Position numbers and translations under genes: made by a program. Source: Sphingomonas caseinilytica (GTDB taxonomy: Bacteria; Pseudomonadota; Alphaproteobacteria; Sphingomonadales; Sphingomonadaceae). Taken from it: a stretch of 64,000 nt of DNA. The stretch covers positions 992,001-1,056,000 of the forward strand of contig NZ_JAMGBA010000001.1 of the NCBI RefSeq assembly GCF_023516455.1. The letters run 5' to 3'. Under the pieces are notes generated by a model that saw nothing but the letters and a program-made list of their open reading frames with translations, made no database searches and was not told where the DNA came from. This document shows positions 25,256 to 33,667 of the stretch, one piece after another. Every line of letters begins with the position of its first letter. The stretch's first letter is position 1.

Positions 25256-26124
25256 TCTTCTTCGCGATCCATCACCCGCTTGAGTAGCCGGTCCATCGCC
25301 CCTTGCGATTCCGGTTCCTCCAGGTTCGGCGTGTGGCCAACGGCGGGAACGACGACCAGCTCGGCATCTCCATTGAGCCGCTCGACCATTTGCCCGGCAA
25401 TATCGGGCGCAAGAAGATCGGATAGTTCGCCGCGAAGGATCGTCACAGGCCGTCCGGCCAGGCATTCGTAAAGATGCCAGTTGGCGCCCTGGGGCCCTTC
25501 GGTCGCGGCACGAAAATTCTCGGCTATCCGCATGTCATATTGGAAGGCGATTCCGTCCGACGTTTCATGCATGATCCGTTGGGCGAAACGTTCCCAATCG
25601 TCCTTTTGCCAGTGCGGGAAGACTTCGCGGTTACGGTCCTCCAACGTATCGGCAGCCTCTTCCCAGCTGCCGAATTTCACTTCCCGCCCGACATAGCCGC
25701 CGATGCGATCGATTCCGGTCTGGTCGATCTCCGGCCCGATATCGTTCAGCATCGCGCCGGCGATCCGGTCGGCATCGCTGGAGGCGAGCAGCATCGTGCA
25801 GATGCCGCCCAGCGACGTTCCCATGAAGACGGCGTCGGCGATCCCTTCCTGGTCCAGCAGCTTCATGATGTCGGCGACATAAAATTGCGGCGTGTAGCGG
25901 CTCGGATCGGGATCGTTGTCGCTCATCCCGCGCCCGCGAAGGTCAACGCAAAGGATGCGCCAGTCGCCCGCGTAGCGTTCGGCAACGGGTTCGAAATCCC
26001 GCGCATTGCGCGTCAGGCCCGGGATGCAGAGGATCGGCGGCTTGTCCCGTGGGCCTTCGTAATTGCGGTAGTGGAGGCGGATCCCTTCGGCGCTGTACCA
26101 GAAACGGTCCGTCCAACTCGCCAT
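25252..26124 (-). CDS. Alpha/beta fold hydrolase
   Basis: A 290-residue cytosolic hydrolase. It shows the oxyanion strand ILCIPGLTRNARDF (about 31-44), the DLRGRGMSDND loop after strand 4, the nucleophile elbow GTSLGG (Ser about 104), an acid on LRGELSDLLAPD, and the terminal His in VPAVGHTPNLEEP. The pattern resembles esterases and C-C bond hydrolases, but substrate-specific residues cannot be judged. It is a stand-alone gene, divergent from selO by 40 bases and convergent with SCO. Confidence 0.88.
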   Translation of the reverse strand: MASWTDRFWYSAEGIRLHYRNYEGPRDKPPILCIPGLTRNARDFEPVAERYAGDWRILCVDLRGRGMSDNDPDPSRYTPQFYVADIMKLLDQEGIADAVFMGTSLGGICTMLLASSDADRIAGAMLNDIGPEIDQTGIDRIGGYVGREVKFGSWEEAADTLEDRNREVFPHWQKDDWERFAQRIMHETSDGIAFQYDMRIAENFRAATEGPQGANWHLYECLAGRPVTILRGELSDLLAPDIAGQMVERLNGDAELVVVPAVGHTPNLEEPESQGAMDRLLKRVMDREED

Positions 26125-26164
26125 TACGCTTTCCCCGCTTGCCTCCCTCCCCTATCGCGGCCCG

Positions 26165-27541
26165 ATGGCAAAGCCGCAAGCCGTTCCGATCCAAGAACTT
26201 GGCGAGAAATTCTACGATCCGGTCGCGCCGGCCGATTTCCCCGCTTGTACCCCGCGTTTCCTCAATCGGCGGTGGGCCAACCGGATTGGCCTTTGCGACC
26301 TGTCCGATGAACAGTGGGGCAAGCATTTCTGCCGGTTCGCGCCCTTGCCGGGAAACCTCCCGCAGCCGCTTGCCCTTAAATACCACGGGCACCAGTTCCG
26401 GGTTTACAATCCCGACATCGGCGACGGCCGTGGCTTCCTGTTCGCGCAGCTCGGCGGCGATGACGGGCGCCTGCTGGACCTCGGCACCAAGGGCAGCGGC
26501 CAGACGCCATACAGCCGGCGTGGCGACGGGCGGCTTACCTTGAAGGGCGGTGTCCGCGAGGTGTTGGCGACCGAGATGCTGGAGGCACTGGGCGTCAACA
26601 CATCCAAGAGCTTCGCGCTGTTCGAAACCGGTGAAGAGCTATGGCGCGGGGACGAGCCATCGCCCACCCGCTCGTCGGTGCTCACGCGCCTCAGCCATGG
26701 GCATATCCGGATCGGCAATTTCCAGCGCTTCGCATTTTTCGGTGACGTCGAAGGGATTGCCGCGCTTACCCGATATTGCCTCGTCCACCTGCTTGACGAA
26801 CCGCTGGGCGACGATGCCGAAAATGCCGCACGGCTGTTCGACCGGGTCTGCTCGGCGACCGCGACGCTCGCCGCCAGCTACATCGCGGCCGGCTTCGTCC
26901 ATGGCGTCCTCAACAGCGACAATATCAACATCACCGGCGAGAGCTTCGATTACGGCCCGTGGCGGTTCACGCCGAAATGGGACGAGGAATTCGTCGCCGC
27001 ATACTTCGATGAGATCGGCCTTTACGCCTTCGGCCGTCAGCCGGAGGCGATCCATTGGGATGTGGCGCAACTGGCCGGATGCCTGGCGATGATCGGCGAG
27101 GCGCCGGCCCTGTCCGATCTGCTGGCATCATGGCCCGACCGGTTCCACCTGGCCCTGTCGGACCGGATGCTGGCGCGGCTCGGCATCGCGCGCCGTGGGG
27201 AAGCCGAGGACCGGCCGCTCATCTCGGCGATGCTGGCGGCGCTGAGGACCGGATCGGTCGAGATCGACCGCTTCTTCTTCGATTGGCGCGGCGGGCGGCA
27301 GCCGGCGGGGGAGGTCTATGCGGCCGAGGAGTATAAAGAGTTTCGCTCGTTGCTGGACAGGCGGCAACATCCGTCCTCCCACGCCTATTGGGCCGATGCC
27401 GGTCCCTGCTCCATGCATATCGAAGAAGTGGAAGCCATTTGGGCCGCCATTGCCGAACATGACGACTGGTCCCCATTTGAGTCCAAGATTGACGCAATTC
27501 GGCGGCTTGGTGACGCCATGACGTCGGACGCACCGGCTTGA
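26165..27541 (+). CDS. selO: Protein adenylyltransferase SelO (YdiU/UPF0061)
   Basis: A pseudokinase-fold enzyme that transfers AMP from ATP to hydroxyl side chains of proteins and is linked to redox stress. The 458-residue product has the family signature KYHGHQFRVYNPDIGDGRG, then FAQLGGDDGRLLDLGTKGSGQTPYSR and the active-site region FVHGVLNSDNINITGESFDYGP with the metal-binding Asn and Asp. At 458 residues it is near the short end of the family, and I see no selenocysteine or CxxC tail. It starts at ATG 26165, divergent from the hydrolase. Confidence 0.92.
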   Translation: MAKPQAVPIQELGEKFYDPVAPADFPACTPRFLNRRWANRIGLCDLSDEQWGKHFCRFAPLPGNLPQPLALKYHGHQFRVYNPDIGDGRGFLFAQLGGDDGRLLDLGTKGSGQTPYSRRGDGRLTLKGGVREVLATEMLEALGVNTSKSFALFETGEELWRGDEPSPTRSSVLTRLSHGHIRIGNFQRFAFFGDVEGIAALTRYCLVHLLDEPLGDDAENAARLFDRVCSATATLAASYIAAGFVHGVLNSDNINITGESFDYGPWRFTPKWDEEFVAAYFDEIGLYAFGRQPEAIHWDVAQLAGCLAMIGEAPALSDLLASWPDRFHLALSDRMLARLGIARRGEAEDRPLISAMLAALRTGSVEIDRFFFDWRGGRQPAGEVYAAEEYKEFRSLLDRRQHPSSHAYWADAGPCSMHIEEVEAIWAAIAEHDDWSPFESKIDAIRRLGDAMTSDAPA

Positions 27542-27588
27542 CCGGTCTTGCCGCGCATGGTTAGCGCCGGGTGCGTGTCGGAGAATTA

Positions 27589-29019
27589 ATGGCTGAAAAA
27601 CTTGTCTCGACCGAGCCGGCTACCGGCGCTGAAATCTGGTCCGGTCCCGTCGGGGATGCAGCGGCCGAGGTCGCGGCCGCGCGTGCCGCCTGGCCGGAAT
27701 GGGCGGCGAATAGCGTCACCTACCGCATGGAGACGCTGCGCCGTTTCGCCAATGTCGTCCGCGCCCGCGAAACCGAATTCGCCGAGCTGATCGCACGGGA
27801 GACCGGCAAGCCCTTTTGGGAGGCCAAAACGGAGGTCAATTCCGTCGTCGCCAAGGTCGATATTTCCGCCAACGCCTATTCGCAACGGACACCGACCAGC
27901 CGGCTGGAAGCGGCGATGGGCAACAAGGTCACGGTACGCCACAAGCCGCATGGCGTCCTGGCCGTGCTCGGCCCCTATAATTTCCCCGCGCACCTTCCCA
28001 ACGGCCACATCGTCCCGGCGCTGATGGCCGGCAATGCGGTGGTATTCAAGCCGTCGGAGAAGACGCCGGCGACGGGAGCTTTCCTGGTCGAATGCTTCCA
28101 CGAAGCTGGTGTGCCCGAAGGCGTGATCCGGCTGCTGATCGGCGGCCCGGCCGAAGGGAAGGCATTAGCCGCACAGGCTGGAATTGATGGCCTGCTTTTC
28201 ACCGGATCGGTTGGCGCTGGAATGGCGCTGCACCGCCAGTTCGCGGAGAATCCGAACAAGATCCTGGCGCTGGAACTGGGCGGCAATAGCCCGATCGTCG
28301 TGTGGGACTCACCCGATCTCAAGGCGGCCGCCACGATCATCGTCCAGTCGGCTTACCTGTCCGCCGGGCAACGCTGCACCGCCGCGCGTCGATTGATCGT
28401 CGAGGACGGCAAGCATCAGGAATTGGTCGACGAGATCTGCAAGCTCATCGACCGGATCATCGTCGACCATCCGATGGCCGACCCGCAACCGTTCATGGGC
28501 CCGGTGATCGACCTGGTGACCGCCGACATCCTCCAGGACCGCTTCCTCGGATTGATGATGAAGGGCGGAAAGCCGATCCGGCGCCTCGACAGGCCATTTG
28601 AGGAGCGGCCTTATCTGACGCCCTCGTTGATCGACATGACCGATGCCAAGGATCGGCTGGACGAAGAGCTGTTCGGACCGGTGTTGCAGCTGATCCGGGT
28701 CAAGGATTTCGACGCGGCGATCGACGAGGCCAACAATACGCGCTTCGGGCTTGCGGCGAGCATCCTGACCAAGGACCCCAAGCTTTACGACCGCTTCTGG
28801 GCCAATGTCCGGTCCGGGGTGATCAACTGGAACCGGCCAACCAACGGCGCGCCCTCCAACGCCCCGTTCGGCGGCGTCGGCTATAGCGGCAATCATCGCC
28901 CGAGCGCCTTCTATGCTGCCGATTATTGTGCCTATCCGGTGACAAGTGTCGAGGCAGAAGGTGCCAGATCGGTGATTACCGAGGGCCTTCGCGACGCCTA
29001 TGTGCCGGAACCAGAGTGA
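27589..29019 (+). CDS. astD: Succinylglutamate-semialdehyde dehydrogenase (AST arginine pathway)
   Basis: An NAD-dependent aldehyde dehydrogenase of 476 residues. The pattern fits AstD: LIARETGKPFWEAKTEVNSVVAKVDIS, GPYNFPAHLPNGHIVPALMAGN, LFTGSVGAGMALHRQFAENPNKILALELGGNSP with the catalytic Glu, and AGQRCTAARRL with the catalytic Cys. It oxidises succinylglutamate semialdehyde to succinylglutamate in arginine breakdown. The other ast genes are not in the window. I use ATG 27589, which has GGAG five bases upstream, rather than GTG 27571. The stop overlaps the chromate transporter start (GTGA). Confidence 0.88.
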   Translation: MAEKLVSTEPATGAEIWSGPVGDAAAEVAAARAAWPEWAANSVTYRMETLRRFANVVRARETEFAELIARETGKPFWEAKTEVNSVVAKVDISANAYSQRTPTSRLEAAMGNKVTVRHKPHGVLAVLGPYNFPAHLPNGHIVPALMAGNAVVFKPSEKTPATGAFLVECFHEAGVPEGVIRLLIGGPAEGKALAAQAGIDGLLFTGSVGAGMALHRQFAENPNKILALELGGNSPIVVWDSPDLKAAATIIVQSAYLSAGQRCTAARRLIVEDGKHQELVDEICKLIDRIIVDHPMADPQPFMGPVIDLVTADILQDRFLGLMMKGGKPIRRLDRPFEERPYLTPSLIDMTDAKDRLDEELFGPVLQLIRVKDFDAAIDEANNTRFGLAASILTKDPKLYDRFWANVRSGVINWNRPTNGAPSNAPFGGVGYSGNHRPSAFYAADYCAYPVTSVEAEGARSVITEGLRDAYVPEPE

Positions 29020-30206
29020 CGGGCGAGGCTAGCCAGCCCAGCCTCCCAGCGCTCTTCGCGCGCTTCCTTCGATTTGGACTGCTAGCCTGGGGCGGCCCGG
29101 TCGCGCAGATCGCGATGATCAAGCGCGAACTGGTCGAGGAAGAGCAATGGCTAAGCCCAGAGCGCTTCAACCGGTTGCTTGCCGTCTACCAGGTGCTTCC
29201 GGGACCTGAAGCGCATGAGCTTTGCGTCCATCTCGGCATGATGAAGCGCGGACGTTTGGGCGGTTTCCTGGCCGGGTTGGGCTTCATGCTGCCGGGACTT
29301 CTTCTCATCCTTGCCTTGGCCTGGCTCTACCAGCGGCTGGACCTGGATCGCCCGGAAATCGCGGCGATCTTCCTTGGAGTCCAGATCGGGGTCATCGCCC
29401 TTATCGTCCGGGCGGTGCACCGGATCGGCGATCATGTACTGACCGACAAATGGTTGTGGGCGGCCGGCATCGGCAGCGCCATCGCATCCCTTCTGGGAGT
29501 CAGCTTCTGGATCATCCTGCCAGTGGCCGGGCTATTCTACGCGGCGGCGGCATCCGGGCGGTACGCGCTGTCGGCGGCAATCGTTGCGATCGGAGTGGTT
29601 CTTGCACTGTGGATGACCGGCCCCGGCGCCAGCGGCGCAATGTCCGGCAATGGCCTCGTCGAAGCCGGATCGGTCGGAGCCGCCGCCCTGTTCCTGTCGG
29701 GTCTCAAGGCAGGCTTGCTTACGTTCGGCGGCGCCTACACCGCCATCCCCTTCGTCCGGAACGACGCCGTCGGTCGGGGTTGGGTGAGCGAGGGGCAGTT
29801 CCTCGACAGCCTGGCGCTGAGCGGCGGCATCCCCGCCCCGCTGATCATCTTCGCCACCTTCGTCGGTTACCTTGCGGGCGGCCTCGGCGGAGCCTTGGCG
29901 ATCACGGCCGGGATCTTCCTCCCCGCCTTCTCCTTCGGCCTATTGTTCTACGACCGGCTCGAGCGCGTGATCGAGGACGAGCGGTTGCATCGTCTGTTGG
30001 AAGGCATCGCCGCCGGGGTCGTCGGCCTGATCGCCGTCACTGCGTTGCAGCTCGGCTGGAATATCGCGCTGAAGCTGAGCTCGCCTCTACCCAGCGCCGC
30101 GATATTCGCCGCCTCGCTGGCGCTGCTCTACCTTTGGAAGTCCAGGATGAACGTATTGGCCGTCGTCATCGGCTCGGCTGCAGTCGGCGCACTGGCGTTC
30201 GCATGA
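29016..30206 (+). CDS. chrA: Chromate transporter, ChrA/CHR family (two-domain form)
   Basis: An inner-membrane protein of 396 residues with two homologous CHR halves. The first begins LFARFLRFGLLAWGGPVAQIAMIKRELVEEEQWL and has QVLPGPEAHELCVHLG; the second begins FLSGLKAGLLTFGGAYTAIPFVRNDAV and has LSGGIPAPLIIFATFVGYLAGG. Family members export chromate or related oxyanions; the true substrate here is not certain. GTG 29016 overlaps the astD TGA; the frame extends to 28926 inside astD, but that part is antisense-like and rejected. A strong hairpin follows the stop (30223-30245). Confidence 0.88.
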   Translation: MTGEASQPSLPALFARFLRFGLLAWGGPVAQIAMIKRELVEEEQWLSPERFNRLLAVYQVLPGPEAHELCVHLGMMKRGRLGGFLAGLGFMLPGLLLILALAWLYQRLDLDRPEIAAIFLGVQIGVIALIVRAVHRIGDHVLTDKWLWAAGIGSAIASLLGVSFWIILPVAGLFYAAAASGRYALSAAIVAIGVVLALWMTGPGASGAMSGNGLVEAGSVGAAALFLSGLKAGLLTFGGAYTAIPFVRNDAVGRGWVSEGQFLDSLALSGGIPAPLIIFATFVGYLAGGLGGALAITAGIFLPAFSFGLLFYDRLERVIEDERLHRLLEGIAAGVVGLIAVTALQLGWNIALKLSSPLPSAAIFAASLALLYLWKSRMNVLAVVIGSAAVGALAFA

Positions 30207-30222
30207 CCATTCCCGCTGAGCC

Positions 30223-30303
30223 GTCACGGGAGTGAATCCCGTGACGTCGATCCGGTCGCTTCGCGCCGGTCGGCCGGGCTTCGCCGTGCATCGACGCAAT
30301 GAC
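30223..30303. repeat. Interspersed palindromic element following chrA (GTCACGGGA type)
   Basis: It opens with a perfect 9-bp hairpin, GTCACGGGA-GTGAA-TCCCGTGAC (30223-30245). A second inverted pair follows, GTCGAT (30246-30251) with ATCGAC (30290-30295), enclosing CCGG repeats, and it ends CAATGAC. It lies in the convergent gap between chrA and dnaB and could serve as a two-way transcription stop, though it has no T-run. The sequence family differs from the other repeats, but the GTCA...TGAC ends match. Confidence 0.7.
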
Positions 30304-30338
30304 GCTCGCTCCGCTCCGCTTACATTACGCTCTGCGGC

Positions 30339-31832
30339 TCAGCTGCGCATCTCCGGGAGATAGTCGTTCTCGCCAGGGTCGCTGAACTTGGTGATCTTGG
30401 CATCGAAGCGGAGGCGAACCTTGCCGGTCGCGCCGTGGCGCTGCTTGGCGACGATCAGCTCGGCGGTACCGTAGACGCGCGCCATTTCCTCCTGCCACGC
30501 GGCGAATTCGGGATGGTCCTCGGCTGGCTGCTTGGCCGCGACGTAATAGTCGGGCCGGAACACGAACCAGACCATGTCGGCATCCTGCTCGATCGAGCCC
30601 GATTCACGAAGGTCCGACAGCTGCGGCTTCTTGTCCTCGCGCTGCTCGACGGCGCGGCTTAGCTGCGACAGCGCCATCACCGGCACGTCCAGTTCCTTCG
30701 CCAGCTGCTTGAGGCCGCGGCTGATCTCGGAAATTTCCTGCACGCGGTTGTCGTTGCCACCGCCCTTGCCAGTGCCCTGCAGCAGCTGGAGATAGTCGAC
30801 CACGACCATGCCGATGCCCTTCTGCCGCTTTAAGCGGCGGGCACGGGCACGGAGCGCGGCGATGGTGAGGCCGGGCGTGTCGTCAATGTAGAGCGGAAGC
30901 GTCGACAGCTCGCCCGCGGCGCGGGCCAGCGAACGGAATTCCTGCTGGCTGATCTTTCCCATGCGCAGGTTCTCGGAACTGATCCCCGATTGCTCGGCAA
31001 GGATACGCGTCGCCAGCTGGTCGGCCGACATTTCCAGGCTGAAGAAGGCGACCGGAGCGCCGGCGCTCTTTGACGGTTCGATCCCGTCCTCCTGGTCGCG
31101 CAAAAAGCGCTGCGCCGCGCTGAACGCGATGTTGGTGGCGAGCGAGGTCTTGCCCATGCCTGGGCGGCCGGCGAGGATCACAAGGTCGCTCTTGTGCATG
31201 CCGCCGACCTTCGTGTTCACCCCGTCGAGCCCGGTAGTGATGCCCGATAGATGGCCGCCGCTGTTCAGTGCCTTTTCGGCCTGTTCCAAGGCAAGGCGTG
31301 TTGCGTCGCCGAAGCTCTTGACGGCGTTGGCCGTACCCCCCTCTTCGGCGACGCGGTAAAGCTCGCTCTCGGCCCGCTCGATCTGGGCGAGAGGCTCGAC
31401 TTCCTCCGACGTATCCAGCGCGCTTTCGACCATGTCGCGCCCGACACCGACCAGCGCCCGAAGGAGGGCAAGGTCGTAGATTTGTGCCGCGAAATCGCGC
31501 GCGCCGATGACCGCCGCGCCGGACCCGGTCAGCTGCGCCAGATATGCCGGGCCGCCGACTTCCTTCATCGCTTCGTCCGCGTCGAAGATCGGCTTCAGAG
31601 TCACCGGATTGGCGACCATATTCTTGTCGGTCATCCGGAGGATGGCTTCGTAGATACGGCCGTGTAGCGGCTCGAAGAAATGGTGCGGCTTCAGGCGAAG
31701 CTGGACGTCCTCGACCAGCCGATTGTCGATCATCAGCGCGCCAAGCAGCGCCGCTTCCGCCTCGATATTCTGGGGGAGCGCTGGTGTCGCGGGAGTTTCT
31801 GCTCCCTCGTTGATTCGGATTACTTCGGCCAT
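30339..31832 (-). CDS. dnaB: Replicative DNA helicase DnaB
   Basis: A hexameric 5'-3' helicase that unwinds DNA at the replication fork. The 497-residue product has the N-terminal primase-interacting domain (NIEAEAALLGALMIDNRLVE onward, to about 120), a linker, and the RecA-like domain with Walker A AGRPGMGKTS (about 221-230), Walker B region GMVVVDYLQLL, and the DnaB motifs ALSQLSRAVEQR and LSDLRESGSIEQDADMVWF. The start ATG is at 31832. It is monocistronic and divergent from dcd; a hairpin and a palindromic repeat lie in the shared promoter region. Confidence 0.98.
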   Translation of the reverse strand: MAEVIRINEGAETPATPALPQNIEAEAALLGALMIDNRLVEDVQLRLKPHHFFEPLHGRIYEAILRMTDKNMVANPVTLKPIFDADEAMKEVGGPAYLAQLTGSGAAVIGARDFAAQIYDLALLRALVGVGRDMVESALDTSEEVEPLAQIERAESELYRVAEEGGTANAVKSFGDATRLALEQAEKALNSGGHLSGITTGLDGVNTKVGGMHKSDLVILAGRPGMGKTSLATNIAFSAAQRFLRDQEDGIEPSKSAGAPVAFFSLEMSADQLATRILAEQSGISSENLRMGKISQQEFRSLARAAGELSTLPLYIDDTPGLTIAALRARARRLKRQKGIGMVVVDYLQLLQGTGKGGGNDNRVQEISEISRGLKQLAKELDVPVMALSQLSRAVEQREDKKPQLSDLRESGSIEQDADMVWFVFRPDYYVAAKQPAEDHPEFAAWQEEMARVYGTAELIVAKQRHGATGKVRLRFDAKITKFSDPGENDYLPEMRS

Positions 31833-31862
31833 TGGCAGGAGAGTATGCCGAACGGCCTTACG

Positions 31863-31895
31863 CCTCCACCCTGCAAATACGGATTTCCGTGGAGG
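31863..31895. promoter_or_regulatory. Hairpin in dnaB/dcd divergent region
   Basis: CCTCCAC (31863-31869) pairs with GTGGAGG (31889-31895), and an inner AAAT-ACGG-ATTT can extend the fold. It begins 31 bases upstream of the dnaB ATG, so it would sit in the dnaB leader RNA or over its promoter. Role unknown; it may be an operator or leader structure. Confidence 0.4.
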
Positions 31896-31915
31896 GGGTT
31901 GTGGAAAACCGCTGC

Positions 31916-31984
31916 GTCATTGCGAGCAGCCGAAGGCAGCGTGGCAATCCAGCAACTAGATTGCTTCGCTACGCTCGCAATGAC
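31916..31984. repeat. Interspersed palindromic element, CATTGCGAGC...CTCGCAATG type
   Basis: A 69-base element, GTCATTGCGAGCAG...CTACGCTCGCAATGAC, with inner complementary segments GCAATCCAG and TAGATTGC. Unlike most copies it lies in a divergent promoter region, 37 bases before the dcd ATG, so it may influence initiation. Same family as 36915 and 54260. Confidence 0.85.
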
Positions 31985-32021
31985 GATTGATGACAATACG
32001 ACGCGCCGCTAGCCACACTCC

Positions 32022-32576
32022 ATGACCATTCAATCGGACCGCTGGATTCGCGAACAGGCCCTCAACAATGGGATGATCGAGCCCTTCGTCGAGGCGCAGC
32101 GGCGCGAAGGCTGCATCAGCTATGGCTTGTCGTCCTACGGCTATGACGCCCGCGTCGCCGACGAGTTCAAGATCTTCACCAATGTCGACAGCGCGACCGT
32201 CGACCCCAAGGATTTCGCGTCGAACAGCTTCGTCGATCGCCAGACCGAAGTATGCATCATCCCGCCCAACAGCTTCGCCCTGGCGAGGACGGTCGAATAT
32301 TTCCGGGTGCCCGAAGACGTGCTGGTCATCTGTCTCGGCAAATCGACCTATGCCCGCTGCGGCATCATCGTGAACGTCACGCCGCTGGAGCCCGGCTGGG
32401 AAGGACATGTGACCTTGGAATTTTCCAACACCACGCCGCTGCCCGCCAAGATCTACGCCAACGAAGGCGCCTGCCAGTTCCTGTTCCTGAAAGGGAATGA
32501 GCGGTGCGAGGTCAGCTATTCCGACCGCGCCGGCAAATATATGGGCCAGCGCGGCGTTACACTGCCCAAGCTGTAA
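32022..32576 (+). CDS. dcd: dCTP deaminase
   Basis: Converts dCTP to dUTP, the precursor route to dTTP. The 184-residue protein has the family patterns [71 protein letters not shown] with the catalytic Glu, and the C-terminal [20 protein letters not shown] nucleotide lid. Full length, and start ATG 32022 is unambiguous. It is convergent with the NADPH:FMN reductase gene, whose stop codon is directly adjacent. Confidence 0.97.
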   Translation: MTIQSDRWIREQALNNGMIEPFVEAQRREGCISYGLSSYGYDARVADEFKIFTNVDSATVDPKDFASNSFVDRQTEVCIIPPNSFALARTVEYFRVPEDVLVICLGKSTYARCGIIVNVTPLEPGWEGHVTLEFSNTTPLPAKIYANEGACQFLFLKGNERCEVSYSDRAGKYMGQRGVTLPKL

Positions 32577-33206
32577 TCAGGCGTTCTGCTTCCTCTTTGC
32601 CGCCCGCTCCTCGCGTGCCGCATCATGCTCAAGCAGTTCGCGGGCGTGGAGGATCGTATCCACCCAGTCGTGGAACGCATGTGCCAGCTTGAAGACCAGG
32701 TCCTTGAGCGGCCCATCTTTGAGGCAGCCATCCTCGCCGAAACTGTCGTCGGACACATGGCCCAGATAGGCTTCGGGCTGCTGCATCACGGGCATGTTGA
32801 GGAAGACGCAGGCCTGGCGAAGCTCATGATTGGCGCCGAAACCTCCAATCGAGCCGGGTGAAGCGCTGATGATCGCCGCCGGCTTCCGGTCCCAGACGCT
32901 CCGCCCATAGGGCCTGGATCCGACATCGATCGCATTCTTGAGGACGCCGGGAACGCCGCGATTATATTCGGGCGTGCAGAACAGGATTCCGTCCGCGGCA
33001 CTCACCTGCTCGCGAAAACGCACATAAGGCTCGGGCTGCTGCTTCTGCAGGTCATAGTCCTGATTGTAGAGCGGCAGGTCGCCGATCTCGACCATCGTGC
33101 ATTCAAGATTGTCGCCGCGCATTGCGCACATCGACCGCGCGATCTTCCGGTTGAGGCTTTCTTTCCGAAGACTGCCGACGATGATCGCGATCTTGTAATT
33201 GGCCAT
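32577..33206 (-). CDS. NADPH-dependent FMN reductase family protein
   Basis: A flavodoxin-like quinone or chromate/azo reductase of about 209 residues. It shows YKIAIIVGSLRKESLNRKIAR (FMN phosphate loop with SLRKxSxN), LYNQDYDLQKQQPEPYVRF, and FCTPEYNRGVPGVLKNAIDVGSRP, the signature that covers the isoalloxazine. Likely cytosolic and dimeric. I prefer ATG 33206, with GGGAGGG about five bases upstream, to GTG 33212. The C-terminal 40 residues form a charged helix (RELLEHDAAREERAAKRK). It is a single gene convergent with dcd. Confidence 0.9.
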   Translation of the reverse strand: MANYKIAIIVGSLRKESLNRKIARSMCAMRGDNLECTMVEIGDLPLYNQDYDLQKQQPEPYVRFREQVSAADGILFCTPEYNRGVPGVLKNAIDVGSRPYGRSVWDRKPAAIISASPGSIGGFGANHELRQACVFLNMPVMQQPEAYLGHVSDDSFGEDGCLKDGPLKDLVFKLAHAFHDWVDTILHARELLEHDAAREERAAKRKQNA

Positions 33207-33299
33207 GTCCACCCTCCCGAGCTTGCAACGGTTAAGCGCGCCATGCGCCTATTTGTTGCGCAGCACTAGCCCGGCAGGGTGGATAGCCAGGGTCAGGGC

Positions 33300-33539
33300 C
33301 TACTTTGTTGCTTGCTCGACCTGTTTCCATTCGTCCTTGGTCAGGCAAACCTTCGTCGCGAGGCGCGAACCGGTTCCGGCCGGCCGGCGGCAGACCTTCT
33401 TGGTGGCGTTGCCGTCGGAAGCATCGGAACTGACCGCTCCGACTTGGTTCTCGGCAACTTGCTGGCCGTTGTTCTTTGCCACGGCAGGCGAAGCTGAAAT
33501 GATTGCGGCCGACAGGATGCTCAACGTTTTAGTGCGCAT
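33300..33539 (-). CDS. Small secreted protein of unknown function (79 aa)
   Basis: ATG 33539 (MRTKTLSILSAAIISASPAV) starts a clear signal peptide cleaved near AVAK, with GGGGAG seven bases upstream. The mature part is short and has KKVCRRPAGTGSRLATKVCLTKDEWKQVE: two cysteines 15 residues apart around a TGSR turn, then an amphipathic helix. This Cys-TGSRL-Cys-KDEW pattern looks conserved-type rather than random, but no function is known to me. The frame extends to 33560 without a better start. Probably periplasmic. Confidence 0.7.
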   Translation of the reverse strand: MRTKTLSILSAAIISASPAVAKNNGQQVAENQVGAVSSDASDGNATKKVCRRPAGTGSRLATKVCLTKDEWKQVEQATK

Positions 33540-33667
33540 GTTACTTCTCCCCATCGACATCCCGTAAGCCTTTTACCCCGCGAGGTTTTTGGCCGCCATT
33601 CGCCCCCTGTCGGCTGGCAGATGGACGAACGGACTTGGTCGAAATGAGGCGTCGACGAACCGCTCGA

